Below, in pieces: positions 53,530-62,075 of a DNA stretch of 64,000 nucleotides (position 1 is the stretch's first letter; each line of letters starts with the position of its first letter). The DNA lies in NCBI GenBank assembly GCA_016702605.1, contig JADJDQ010000001.1, forward strand, positions 434,001 to 498,000, written 5' to 3'. The notes beneath the pieces were generated by a model that was given only the letters and a program-made list of their open reading frames with translations, was not told the origin of the DNA and searched no databases. Position numbers and translations under genes: made by a program. The stretch is from Candidatus Intricatilinea gracilis (GTDB taxonomy: Bacteria > Pseudomonadota > Gammaproteobacteria > Burkholderiales > Burkholderiaceae_C).

Positions 53530-53612
53530 GAATCTGGATGGTCGATGGGGATCTGGCCAGTATCGGTGCAAAGCAAATTGACCATGGCGAGGCTGGCGAC
53601 CCCACAAATGCA

Positions 53613-53634
53613 GAGACGGCCCGCAGGCCGTCTC
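53613..53634 (-). terminator. Hairpin downstream of glnA
   Basis: GAGACGGCC and GGCCGTCTC form a perfect 9-bp stem with a CGCA loop, 38 bp past the glnA stop and upstream of the DUF4124-ntrB-ntrC genes. A T-containing tract (TGCATTTGTG) follows on the minus strand. It probably attenuates or ends glnA transcripts, leaving ntrBC at lower level. Confidence 0.6.
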
Positions 53635-53671
53635 GAATCTCACGAAGGCACCGCGTGCGGCGCCAGCCCCT

Positions 53672-55087
53672 TTACAGGGTGTAGTACATGTCGAACTCGA
53701 TCGGATGCGTGGTCATGCGCATGCGCGTCACTTCCTGCATCTTCAGCTCGATGTAGGCATCGAGGTACGAGTCGGTGAACACGCCGCCCTTGGTCAGGAA
53801 GGCACGGCCCTTGTCCAGGTACTCGAGGGCCTGTTCGAGGCTCGAGCACACGGTCGGGATCTTCGCGTCTTCTTCGGGCGGCAGGTGGTACAGGTCCTTC
53901 GAGGCGGGCTCGCCAGGATGGATCTTGTTTTCCACACCGTCCAGGCCGGCCATCAGCAGCGCGGCGAAACCCAGGTACGGGTTCATCAGGGGATCGGGGA
54001 AACGTGCCTCGACGCGACGACCCTTGGGGTTGGCCACGTGCGGGATACGAATCGAGGCCGAGCGGTTCTTGGCCGAGTAGGCCAGCTTCACCGGGGCTTC
54101 GAAGCCAGGCACCAGGCGCTTGTAGCTGTTGGTGCCGGGGTTGGTGATGGCGTTCAGCGCACGAGCGTGCTTGATGATGCCGCCGATGTAGTACAGCGCG
54201 AAATCGCTCAGACCAGCGTAGCCGTCACCTGCGAACAGGTTCTTGCCGTCCTTCCAGACCGACTGGTGCACGTGCATGCCGCTGCCGTTGTCGCCGACGA
54301 TGGGCTTGGGCATGAACGTGGCGGTCTTGCCGTAGGCGGCCGCGACGTTGTGGATGATGTACTTCTGCAGCTGCACCCAGTCGGCGCGCTGGATCAGCGT
54401 GCTGAACTTGGTGCCGATCTCCATCTGGCCGGCGTTCGCCACTTCGTGGTGATGCACTTCGACCGGGATGCCCATCGATTCGAGGATGAGGCACATCTCC
54501 GAACGCATGTCCTGGCCGCTGTCGACCGGCGGCACGGGGAAGTAGCCACCCTTGACGCTCGGGCGGAAGCCCTTGTTGCCGTGTTCGTAGTCCTTGCCGG
54601 TGTTCCAGGCAGCTTCTTCGGACTCGACCGCGACGAAGCAGCCCGACATGTCGGCGTTCCAGCGCACGCTGTCGAAGACGAAGAACTCGGGTTCCGGACC
54701 GAAGTAGGCGGCGTCGCCCAGGCCAGTGGACTTCATGTAGGCCTCGGCGCGCTTGGCCAGCGAACGCGGGTCGCGCTCGTAGGGCTTGCCGTCACCGGGC
54801 TCGACCACGTCACAGGTCAGGATGAGCGTAGGTTCTTCGAAGAACGGGTCGATGTTGGCGGTGTTCGGGTCGGGCATGAGCTGCATGTCCGACGCCTCGA
54901 TACCTTTCCAGCCGGCGATCGAAGAGCCATCGAAGGCGTGACCCGACGTGAACTTGTCTTCGTCGAAATGGGACACAGGCACGCTCACGTGCTGTTCCTT
55001 GCCACGGGTGTCGGTGAAACGGAAGTCGACAAACTTGACTTCGTTCTCCTTCACCATCTTGATCACGTCGGCGACGGTCTTTGCCAT
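53672..55087 (-). CDS. glnA: Glutamine synthetase type I
   Basis: A 471-residue GSI, the ammonia-assimilating enzyme. Family landmarks are present: FDGSSIAGW near 54, PEPEFFVFD metal ligands, VHHHEVANAGQMEIG, NGSGMHVHQS, NSYKRLVPGFEAPVKLAYS and RIPHVANPKGRRVEARF. The adenylylatable tyrosine is in KDLYHLPPEE near residue 400, so GlnE-type control is expected. It lies upstream of ntrB-ntrC with a hairpin between. A sigma-54-like promoter is visible in its leader. Confidence 0.99.
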   Translation of the reverse strand: MAKTVADVIKMVKENEVKFVDFRFTDTRGKEQHVSVPVSHFDEDKFTSGHAFDGSSIAGWKGIEASDMQLMPDPNTANIDPFFEEPTLILTCDVVEPGDGKPYERDPRSLAKRAEAYMKSTGLGDAAYFGPEPEFFVFDSVRWNADMSGCFVAVESEEAAWNTGKDYEHGNKGFRPSVKGGYFPVPPVDSGQDMRSEMCLILESMGIPVEVHHHEVANAGQMEIGTKFSTLIQRADWVQLQKYIIHNVAAAYGKTATFMPKPIVGDNGSGMHVHQSVWKDGKNLFAGDGYAGLSDFALYYIGGIIKHARALNAITNPGTNSYKRLVPGFEAPVKLAYSAKNRSASIRIPHVANPKGRRVEARFPDPLMNPYLGFAALLMAGLDGVENKIHPGEPASKDLYHLPPEEDAKIPTVCSSLEQALEYLDKGRAFLTKGGVFTDSYLDAYIELKMQEVTRMRMTTHPIEFDMYYTL

Positions 55088-55165
55088 CAGAGGCTCCTAG
55101 CGAATACGGAATTGAAGAGGTAGAACAGGCCATCCGGACTCTCGGTCCGAAGCGCGCAGGAATTT

Positions 55166-55181
55166 AGCAGAAACCATGCCG
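55166..55181 (-). promoter_or_regulatory. glnA: Candidate sigma-54 promoter of glnA
   Basis: Read on the minus strand the sequence is CGGCATG-GTTT-CTGCT. The invariant GG (-24) and GC (-12) are 12 bases apart, as in the consensus TGGCACG-N4-TTGCA. It would place the transcript start about 68 bp before the glnA ATG. Several GGTGC/GCACC half-sites resembling NtrC boxes occur between 55260 and 55315. The match is imperfect. The 218-bp gap 55088-55305 contains no gene. Confidence 0.45.
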
Positions 55182-55305
55182 GCGCCCATCAGCGGTGCAA
55201 GGCGCAATAAACCTGGCGCAAGACCCTGATCGACGCATGTGATCAATGGCACGTCCGCAGGGGTGCAACGCCGGTTCGCACCATTTTCGGGCACCTACAC
55301 GTGCA

Positions 55306-56100
55306 CTAACGCACCAATTCGGGGCCTATCTTTGCACCGAACTCAACCAGCCCAGCCAGCAGGTCGACCCAGGCCGCAGCCACGGCGACAGGTCGGCCCT
55401 TGACGCCGAGTTCGATGTGGCGCCCATGCACCGGGTGATCGACGCTGGGCAGGCTGAAAACCTTCACGCCGATGTGGCGGGCTTCGATCGCCTCCATCAG
55501 CGGTGTCAGGCTGGCCTCCATCGCACCGTAGACGATGACCGAGCGCTCCTGCACGACCTGCTGGCCGTGCAGCGCGGCGTATCGGGTGTCGAGCACCTGC
55601 TCGATCATCGGGTGAGCCATGACCGGAAACCCCGGCACGAAATGCACGTCGCCGACCGAAAACCCCGGGATCTTGTTGTACGGGTTGGCAATGATCTCGG
55701 CGCCTTGCGGAAACACCCCCATGTTGAGGCGATGTACATTGTCCGCACGCTGCGGATCCCAGACCTCGCCGCGTTCGGCCGCCATGTCGCGCATGCGCTC
55801 CTCGATGAGCGCTCGTGCATCGGGATGCAGTTCGAGCGGACGGCCCAGCGCAGCCGCGGCGCATTGGCGCGTATGGTCGTCGGGTGTGGCGCCGATGCCG
55901 CCGCATGAAAACACTGCGTCGCCGCTGGCAAAGGCGTCGGTCAGCGTGGCGGTGATGAGTGCGCGGTCGTCGCCCACGTAACGTGTCCAGCTCAGCGCCA
56001 GGCCACGGGCGGCCAGCAATTCGATGACACGTGACATGTGTTTGTCCTGCCGTTTGCCCGACAGGATCTCGTCGCCGATGATGATGAGTCCGAAGTTCAT
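55306..56100 (-). CDS. CinA-like competence/damage-inducible N-terminal (MoaB/Mog-fold) protein
   Basis: A 264-residue protein beginning MNFGLIIIGDEILSGKRQDK, the hallmark of the CinA N-terminal molybdopterin-binding fold. SCGGIGATPDDHTRQCAAAAL, GFSVGDVHFVPGFPVMAHPM and a C-terminal domain follow. The nicotinamide-nucleotide amidase (CinA-C) half is absent. Related two-domain proteins act as ADP-ribose or FAD pyrophosphatases; activity here is unproven. It starts 16 bp after the EI24 gene stop and is co-directional. Confidence 0.9.
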   Translation of the reverse strand: MNFGLIIIGDEILSGKRQDKHMSRVIELLAARGLALSWTRYVGDDRALITATLTDAFASGDAVFSCGGIGATPDDHTRQCAAAALGRPLELHPDARALIEERMRDMAAERGEVWDPQRADNVHRLNMGVFPQGAEIIANPYNKIPGFSVGDVHFVPGFPVMAHPMIEQVLDTRYAALHGQQVVQERSVIVYGAMEASLTPLMEAIEARHIGVKVFSLPSVDHPVHGRHIELGVKGRPVAVAAAWVDLLAGLVEFGAKIGPELVR

Positions 56101-56116
56101 GAGGTGATGCGCCGGT

Positions 56117-56980
56117 TCAGCTGTCGATCAGGGGCGGGAACTGCAGCGCCGCTGCAGCCGGCTCGGCCGGCTGGCGGGCCGTCTCGCGGCGAAGGCGCAG
56201 GTCGGCCAGGGCGGACAGGCCGTAATGGGCATACCACAGCGCAGCAAACGCGAACACCAGCGTGTAGGCCCAGACGAACATCGGCACGAGCAGCGGCATC
56301 ATCGGCAAGGCCATCGCCCCGGTCACCCAGATCAACGAAGGCGCCGCACCCAGATATCCAGCCACCACCCCCATGCCGAGAAACTGCCAGCGGTGATTGG
56401 CGATCAGGGTCTGACGCTCGTCGGCACTGGCGTGATCGGCCAGCGCGTCGAAGGCGAACACACGAGAGGTCAGCCAGCCCCAGATGAGCGGCGGCAGCAG
56501 CAGCGCCAGCGGCGGAAACAGCCACAGCGGCAACGTTGCCAGCAAGGCACCAAAGGCCAGCACGGTGGCCGCGACGGCATTGAACAGGCTGCGCCACCAG
56601 CCGGCACCCTTGTGGCGTTCGAGCAGGGCAAAGCGGCGCTGCGCCACCAGGTTGATGATGGCCGGCATCATGAAACCGGCCACCAACAGCAAGGCGGTGA
56701 TGAGCAGCACCGGCACCGACAAGGCCACCACCACGAGCGGGCCGATCACCGGTCGAAACGCGCCGCCGCTGATCTGGTCGAGCCACAACATGGCCGGCGC
56801 CAGCAGCGCCGAGGCTTCGAGTCCGGCGCGCACTCCGGCCACGGCGTCTTCCCAGAAGAACCACGACAACGCAAACGCGCCGGCTCCTGCAATCAGCACG
56901 GGCAGCAGCGACAGCAGGACGACGCGGGGATGCAGGCAATAGACGCTGGCACGCCAGAAGGCGTCGAAGACTGGACTCAT
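56117..56980 (-). CDS. EI24/CysZ-like membrane protein
   Basis: A 287-residue polytopic protein. A short amphipathic start (MSPVFDAFWRASVYCLHPRV) is followed by TM segments near 22-40, 92-115, 145-180 and 220-255, and a charged C-terminus. The FDALADHASADERQTLIANHRW block before the later TMs matches EI24 domain proteins (CysZ/EtfA family, including sulfate permease CysZ). Direct evidence for sulfate transport is lacking and no sulfate genes adjoin. ATG 56980 was preferred to 57010. Confidence 0.8.
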   Translation of the reverse strand: MSPVFDAFWRASVYCLHPRVVLLSLLPVLIAGAGAFALSWFFWEDAVAGVRAGLEASALLAPAMLWLDQISGGAFRPVIGPLVVVALSVPVLLITALLLVAGFMMPAIINLVAQRRFALLERHKGAGWWRSLFNAVAATVLAFGALLATLPLWLFPPLALLLPPLIWGWLTSRVFAFDALADHASADERQTLIANHRWQFLGMGVVAGYLGAAPSLIWVTGAMALPMMPLLVPMFVWAYTLVFAFAALWYAHYGLSALADLRLRRETARQPAEPAAAALQFPPLIDS

Positions 56981-57044
56981 GCGCCGAGGATAACGGCCGC
57001 GCAGGGCCACGAGGCAGAGCCAGGTGACCTCGCGCGGGCAGGTG

Positions 57045-58034
57045 TCAGCCGCGTCGCAGCAGGCGCATCAGCCCGAGTCGCTGCTGCGACCACAGGCTGC
57101 GGCCGTAATCGCGACCACCTTCACTTGGCAACTGGTCGCGTATGCCGACCGGCCCCTCGTAGGGTTCGAAACGCGCCGTGCCGAAGATGACGTCCCAGAC
57201 CGGAAACAATACGGCGTAGTTGCATCCGCCCAGCGTGCCCTTGCCTTGCGATTCATGTCCCGCGCCGATGGCGTGGTGCAGGCGATGGAAACGCGGGCTG
57301 ACCAGCAGCCGCTCGCCCAGCCAGCCGAACGACACCCGGGCGTTCACATGCGCCAGGTTTTCGAGCAACTGTGTGCAGGCCACCACGGCGACGAACTGCC
57401 CTGGCGGCACACCGATCAGGCGCGCCAGCACGGCCAGCACCACGTCGCGGATCAGGTCATCGAGCAGGTGATTGCGGCTGTCGGTCCACATCGTCATATG
57501 GCGCTGACTGTGGTGGACCGCATGCAGGGCCCACCACCAGTCGTAACGATGTTCGAGGCGGTGGAACCAGTAGTCGAACAGATCGAGCAACACCAGGTAG
57601 AGCAGGAAGGCCGCCAGCGCGGTGTCGGTCACGCCCGGCCAGAGCGGCGCGAGGCTGGCGTCCAGGTGCCAGCCGCTGAAGCCATTGAGCGAGAACGTGC
57701 CCCACAAGTCGGTCCAGAACGGATCGAGCATGAAAAACACCGCCAGGCGGAACATGCCCAGCCGGTGGATCAGGGTGTAGATCACGTCGACCCGCACCGC
57801 GCGGTGATCGACCGTGGTCTCCACCGGGCGCCAGCGCTGCAGCGGTGCGAACACCAGCAGCATGACGCTGATCTGCAGCAAGCCGACCAGCAGCCAGCCG
57901 GTGGCGTTGAAGGCGTCTTCGAGCAGCGACGCACCGCCCAGGGCAAAGACGAGCGGCTGCACGGCAAGTTCGAACAAGGTCTGCTGCGCCAGGTCGAACA
58001 GACTGACCAGCGCGTCGATGGCTTGACCAATCAT
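57045..58034 (-). CDS. Fatty acid hydroxylase/sterol desaturase family protein
   Basis: A 329-residue membrane di-iron enzyme. Histidine boxes: FDYWFHRLEHRYDWWWALHA (HxxxH), VHHSQRHM (HxxHH-like) and RFHRLHHAIG. Hydrophobic helices lie before and between the boxes. The substrate is unknown (fatty acid, carotenoid, sterol or hopanoid). ATG 58034 overlaps the deacetylase stop by 4 bp (ATGA). It lacks the YhhN extension of the other family member in this window (10906-12654), so the two are not simple duplicates. Confidence 0.92.
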   Translation of the reverse strand: MIGQAIDALVSLFDLAQQTLFELAVQPLVFALGGASLLEDAFNATGWLLVGLLQISVMLLVFAPLQRWRPVETTVDHRAVRVDVIYTLIHRLGMFRLAVFFMLDPFWTDLWGTFSLNGFSGWHLDASLAPLWPGVTDTALAAFLLYLVLLDLFDYWFHRLEHRYDWWWALHAVHHSQRHMTMWTDSRNHLLDDLIRDVVLAVLARLIGVPPGQFVAVVACTQLLENLAHVNARVSFGWLGERLLVSPRFHRLHHAIGAGHESQGKGTLGGCNYAVLFPVWDVIFGTARFEPYEGPVGIRDQLPSEGGRDYGRSLWSQQRLGLMRLLRRG

Positions 58035-58843
58035 GGTGTTGCGGGTGTGGGGCGCCCCGCCACGGCGGCGCGGTACTGTGGATGGGTGGCCAGGGTGGCA
58101 AAACAGAACCCGCGCTGCTTGAGCCCTTGCAGCAGCGGCTCGAGCACCGCCGGCGCCCAGGCGTCCTGGCGCGACCAGATGCCCAGATGGGCCAGCAGAA
58201 TGTCGCCGCTGCGGATGTCGCGCAGCGCCTTGGCCAGCAAGGTGTGGTTCGGATAGGTCTGGCTCGGCAACTCGTCGCCCAGGAAACCCGCCGCGCTCCA
58301 GCCCACATGACGCCAGCCGCAACGCTCGGCGGCAGCCAGCAGTGCCGGCGAGGTCTTGCCACCCGGCGCCCTGAACAACGGCGACATGGCTTGACCGGTC
58401 ATGGCGCGCAGGCGATCGGCCGGCGCCTGCAGCTGGGCGCAATACTGGGCAGCGCTGAGTGGCACATGCCGACCGGCCTGAGTGCCGGCGCTGGCCTGGG
58501 TGTCGAAGCCGCCGTCGGCACGGTCGGCACGCCAGTAGACATGGTCCCAGGTGTGGGAGCCGAAGACATGGCCCTCGGCCGCACGTGCGCGCCACCAGGG
58601 TGCCCAGTGGTCATCCAGGCTTCCACCACCCTCGAGGGTCTTCTCGTTGGCCAGAAAGAAGCTGGCCTTCACCTGCTGACGCCGCAGCACCTCGGCCACA
58701 AGTGGCGCCACCCCCATGTGGCCGGTGTCGAAGGTGAGGTAGAGCGGGCGGTCACAAGCCGCAGCACCGGCCGGCGTTGCGCAGCTCAGCACAACGACGG
58801 CAGCCAGGGCGGCGAGCGACGGCGGCTCAAAGCCGGCCGGCAT
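58031..58843 (-). CDS. Polysaccharide deacetylase (NodB fold), exported
   Basis: A 270-residue carbohydrate esterase with an N-terminal hydrophobic signal (AALAAVVVLSCATPAGAAAC; a lipobox-like Cys is possible). NodB motifs: LYLTFDTGHMG (motif 1), GSHTWDH (motif 2, metal His pair), FRAPGGKTSP (motif 3) and LLAHLGIWS. In motif 1 the second Asp (usually TFDD, a metal ligand) is replaced by Thr. It overlaps the propeller gene upstream by 17 bp and the hydroxylase gene downstream by 4 bp. The substrate polymer is unknown. Confidence 0.88.
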   Translation of the reverse strand: MPAGFEPPSLAALAAVVVLSCATPAGAAACDRPLYLTFDTGHMGVAPLVAEVLRRQQVKASFFLANEKTLEGGGSLDDHWAPWWRARAAEGHVFGSHTWDHVYWRADRADGGFDTQASAGTQAGRHVPLSAAQYCAQLQAPADRLRAMTGQAMSPLFRAPGGKTSPALLAAAERCGWRHVGWSAAGFLGDELPSQTYPNHTLLAKALRDIRSGDILLAHLGIWSRQDAWAPAVLEPLLQGLKQRGFCFATLATHPQYRAAVAGRPTPATP

Positions 58844-59846
58844 GCTCCAGCGTCCATACGCCGTGGGGCGACTTGCCAACGCTGACCTGCTGCACCACCT
58901 TGCGCGCCTGCGTGTCGATGATGGTGAGTTTGCGAGCCCAGCGCGATGCCACATAGATGTAGCGCTGATCGGCGGACACATCCATGCAGTCGGGCCCGCC
59001 TGGCGCGGGGTAGGTGTCGACCACCGTCAGGGTCTGGGTATCGATGCGGCTGATGGTGTTGGCCACGCGGTTGCTGACCAGCACGTGGCGCTTGTCGCCC
59101 CAGGCGCGAAACGCGTGGGCGCCTTCGCCGGTGGGAATACGTTTGACCAACTTCGGCGCCACACCGCTGACGTCCCAGGCCTCGACGAAGCTGTCGCCGG
59201 TGAGGCCGAGAAACAAGGTACGGTCGTCATGCGTCACGTACACGTCGGCCGGCATCTTGCCCACCGAGGTGGTCCAGCGGATCGTCTGACTGGCCAGGTC
59301 GATGGCCACGAGCTGGTCACTGTCTTGCAGTGACACATACAACACGGTGCTGCGGGTGTCGACCATCAGGTGGCTGGGTGTCTTGCTGGCCGGCACCCGT
59401 TTGGCCAGCGTCAGGTCGAAACCACCGGCTGCAGTGCTCTTGGTGACGCGGTAGATGTCGACATGGTTGAGGCGGTTCGCGGCGGTGCAGAACCACTTCA
59501 TGTCGGGCGAAAAGCGCAGCTGGTACGGGTCGACGATGCCGGAGATGGTGCGCTGCAGTTCACCCGTGCGCGGATCGACCAGGGTGAGTGAATCACTCAT
59601 CGCATTGGCCACCAGCAACGAACGTTCGTCGGGCGCCAGGTACAGGTGGTGCGGCTCCTTGCCTGTCGGCACCCGGCGCAGCTCGGTGTACGTGACCGGA
59701 TCGATGACGCTCAGGGTCGCGTCGAGCGAGTTGAGCACGAAGATGGGCGGGCGCGCCGGCTGGGCCAGCGCCGACTGGGGCCCCCACGCCAGACCGACAC
59801 CCGTGGCCAGACCACTCAGGAGGAGCTTGCGCCGGTCAGAGCGCAT
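58827..59846 (-). CDS. Exported YVTN-type beta-propeller protein (Tat signal)
   Basis: A 339-residue protein with a twin-arginine-like signal (SDRRKLLLSGLATGVGLAWG...ALAQ). About seven repeats in the YVTN style follow, for example PHHLYLAPDERSLLVANAMS, LYVSLQDSDQLVAIDLASQT and YIYVASRWARKLTIIDTQAR. It has no enzymatic motif; such propellers are periplasmic binding or scaffold proteins, some tied to alcohol or PQQ metabolism. ATG 59846 begins right at the signal; the frame reaches 59936. It is the first gene of the overlapped propeller-deacetylase-hydroxylase trio. Confidence 0.88.
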   Translation of the reverse strand: MRSDRRKLLLSGLATGVGLAWGPQSALAQPARPPIFVLNSLDATLSVIDPVTYTELRRVPTGKEPHHLYLAPDERSLLVANAMSDSLTLVDPRTGELQRTISGIVDPYQLRFSPDMKWFCTAANRLNHVDIYRVTKSTAAGGFDLTLAKRVPASKTPSHLMVDTRSTVLYVSLQDSDQLVAIDLASQTIRWTTSVGKMPADVYVTHDDRTLFLGLTGDSFVEAWDVSGVAPKLVKRIPTGEGAHAFRAWGDKRHVLVSNRVANTISRIDTQTLTVVDTYPAPGGPDCMDVSADQRYIYVASRWARKLTIIDTQARKVVQQVSVGKSPHGVWTLEHAGRL

Positions 59847-59956
59847 GACATTCGGATTCAATCGACTTCCCCAACAACTTGACGTCAGTTTAGCTTTGCC
59901 TGTCACCACGGCGACAGCCATGCCACCCCAGGTCATCAGGTGCTTTGTGCAGCTTT

Positions 59957-60739
59957 CTAGTGAAAGTGCGATCCACTCGTGACCTGCGAAATCAGCGCCA
60001 AGCCACAGGCGAGCCAGAAGAGCTGCAGCAGGGTCTCGCGTGCACTGATGCGCCGCTGCAGCTGGGGGATCAGGTCGGCCACGGCCACGTAGACGAAGCT
60101 GCTCGACGCCACCACCAGCAGGTAGGGCAGGTACTCCTGCAAGCTACCCAGGGTGAAATAACCGATCACGCCGCCGACCACCGCGGCCAGCCCCGAAATC
60201 GCGTTGTAGGCCAAGGCGCGCAGACGCGACAAGCCGGCGTTGAGCAGCACGATGTAGTCACCCACTTCCTGCGGAATCTCGTGCGCGGCGATCGCCAGGG
60301 TGGTGACCACACCGACATGGCTGTCGACGAGAAAGGCGGCGGCGATGATCAACCCGTCGCAGAAGTTGTGGATGCTGTCGCCCACCAGTACGCTCCAGCC
60401 GCCGCGGCCGGCCTGGTCGGCATCGAAGCCGTGGTGATGGTGATGTTCGGGGTCGTCGCCTTCGTGGTGGTGCCCGTGGCGGTACAGCTCGGCCTTTTCC
60501 AGCAGGAAGAAGAACATCAGCCCGCCCAGCAGCGTCATGAACAGCTGGTGCGGGTCGAGGTGGCTTTCGAAGGCCTCGGGCAGCAGGTGCAGCAGCGCGG
60601 TGCCGAGCAGCACACCGGCCGAGATGCTCACCATGTGCGGCACGATGCGGCCGATCACCGCCACCGTCAGGGTGGCGGCGATCAGCACCGACAACAAGCC
60701 ACCGATGAGTGTGGCAACAACTATGGACAGCAGAATCAT
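59957..60739 (-). CDS. ZIP family metal (zinc) transporter
   Basis: A 260-residue inner-membrane protein with eight predicted TM segments. The His-rich cytoplasmic loop (YRHGHHHEGDD...EHHHHHGF, about 86-104) and metal-translocating motifs in TM4 (HNFCDGLIIAAAF) and TM5 (HEIPQEVGDYIVLLN) are characteristic of ZIP importers (gufA/ZupT-like). Start ATG 60739. It lies 36 bp downstream of the dienelactone hydrolase gene on the opposite reading order of the operon (same strand). Confidence 0.94.
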   Translation of the reverse strand: MILLSIVVATLIGGLLSVLIAATLTVAVIGRIVPHMVSISAGVLLGTALLHLLPEAFESHLDPHQLFMTLLGGLMFFFLLEKAELYRHGHHHEGDDPEHHHHHGFDADQAGRGGWSVLVGDSIHNFCDGLIIAAAFLVDSHVGVVTTLAIAAHEIPQEVGDYIVLLNAGLSRLRALAYNAISGLAAVVGGVIGYFTLGSLQEYLPYLLVVASSSFVYVAVADLIPQLQRRISARETLLQLFWLACGLALISQVTSGSHFH

Positions 60740-60775
60740 CGGTGGGCGATCAGGTCAGGCGCTGCGACTTGGGCA

Positions 60776-61675
60776 TCAGGCCGCACCCTGGGCCTTCAAC
60801 CAGGCCTGGCAACGCTGCCAGCCGTCGTCGGCAGCGGCCTTGACATAGCTGGGTCGATAGTCGGCATGAAAGGCGTGGGGTGCATCCGGGTACACGACGA
60901 ACTCGGATCGTTTGGCGGCCGCCGAGCCTGACCCGAGTGCCTTTTTCATCTGCTCGACGCTGTCGAGCGGGATGCCGGCGTCCTTGCCACCGTACAGACC
61001 CAGCACCGGTGCCTGCAGCTGGGCCGTCAGGTCGACCGGGTGCTTCGGCGTCAATGTATTGGACTGCCCCACCAACCGGCCGTACCAGGCCACACCCGCC
61101 TTCACTGCTGGCTGACGCGCCGGCTGATGCGCGGCATACAACCAAGTAATGCGCCCACCCCAGCAAAAGCCGGTGATGGCGCTGCGCCGGGTGTCGCCGC
61201 CGTTGGCGGCAGCCCAGTCCAGGCAGGCGTCGAGATCCCCCATCACCTGGGCATCGGGCACCTTGGACACCACCTCGGCCACCAGCTTGGCGATCTCTCC
61301 GTAGCTGCTGGCATCACCCTGGCGCACGAACAGTTCGGGCGCGATGGCCAGGTAACCCAGGCGCGCAAAACGCCGCGCCACGTCGGCGATATGTTCGTGC
61401 ACACCAAATATCTCGCTCACCACCAGCACCACCGGCAAGCCGGTGCGCCCGGCTGGTGCCGCACGGTAGGCGGGCAACTGGAAGCCGTTGACATCGATGG
61501 TGATCTCTCCCACGGTCAGGCCGTCGCTGGGCGTACTGATCACGTGTTGTGCCATCACCGGCAACACGGCGGCGGCAAAACCGCTGCCAAGCGCGGTGCG
61601 AACGAAGTTGCGGCGATCAAAGGCCTGAGTCGGCGCCAGGCTGTCGACGGCCTGCTGCACGCTGCTGTTGTCCAT
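60776..61675 (-). CDS. Dienelactone hydrolase family protein with Tat-like signal
   Basis: A 299-residue alpha/beta hydrolase. The nucleophile is C171 in GFCWGG (Cys rather than Ser, as in dienelactone hydrolase), the acid is D232 in GGKDAGIP and the base is H267 in DAPHAFHADY. The N-terminus carries DRRNFVRTALGSGFAAAVLP, a twin-arginine-type signal, so export is likely. ATG 61675 has AAGGAG at ideal spacing. Homologues act on dienelactones or related esters; no chlorocatechol genes are adjacent. Confidence 0.92.
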   Translation of the reverse strand: MDNSSVQQAVDSLAPTQAFDRRNFVRTALGSGFAAAVLPVMAQHVISTPSDGLTVGEITIDVNGFQLPAYRAAPAGRTGLPVVLVVSEIFGVHEHIADVARRFARLGYLAIAPELFVRQGDASSYGEIAKLVAEVVSKVPDAQVMGDLDACLDWAAANGGDTRRSAITGFCWGGRITWLYAAHQPARQPAVKAGVAWYGRLVGQSNTLTPKHPVDLTAQLQAPVLGLYGGKDAGIPLDSVEQMKKALGSGSAAAKRSEFVVYPDAPHAFHADYRPSYVKAAADDGWQRCQAWLKAQGAA

Positions 61676-61820
61676 GAGTGCTCCTTTGTCTGCTTGATGG
61701 GATGTACACCTCGCCGCGCTGTCGCGGCGAGCCGCGCATTCTGGACGATGCGGCGCCAACCTGCCGACAGCGGACCGGCGGCGTGCACCCCTAGAATCCG
61801 CCCGCCTCAAGGAGCGCGAG

Positions 61821-62051
61821 ATGCATGCAGACAAGGAAATCGATACCCGCGGCCTGAGCTGCCCGCTACCCATCCTCAAGGCCAAGAAGGCGCTCGCCGA
61901 GTTGCAGAGTGGCCAGTTGTTGCGGGTGCTGGCCACCGACCCGGGGTCGACACGCGACTTCCAGGCCTTTGCCAAACAAACCGGCAACGAACTGGTCGAG
62001 CAGCAGTCGCTGGCCGACGGCGAGTTCGTGCACCTGATCAGGCGCCGCTGA
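61821..62051 (+). CDS. tusA: TusA/SirA-family sulfurtransferase
   Basis: A 76-residue protein with the catalytic C14 in TRGLSCPLPILKAKKAL (CPxP motif). The fold ends with EFVHLIRRR. TusA carries persulfide sulfur for tRNA 2-thiolation and other sulfur relays. AAGGAG precedes ATG 61821. It converges on galU, with 24 bp between stops. Confidence 0.95.
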   Translation: MHADKEIDTRGLSCPLPILKAKKALAELQSGQLLRVLATDPGSTRDFQAFAKQTGNELVEQQSLADGEFVHLIRRR

Positions 62052-62075
62052 ACCCGCCAGCGGCCATCAGCCAGT

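Noticed and set aside
53006..53605. N-terminal extension of the ntrB frame
   Set aside because: It overlaps the DUF4124 gene in another frame and is Arg/Pro/Gly-rich; the GTG at 53005 with GTGA overlap gives the normal NtrB start.
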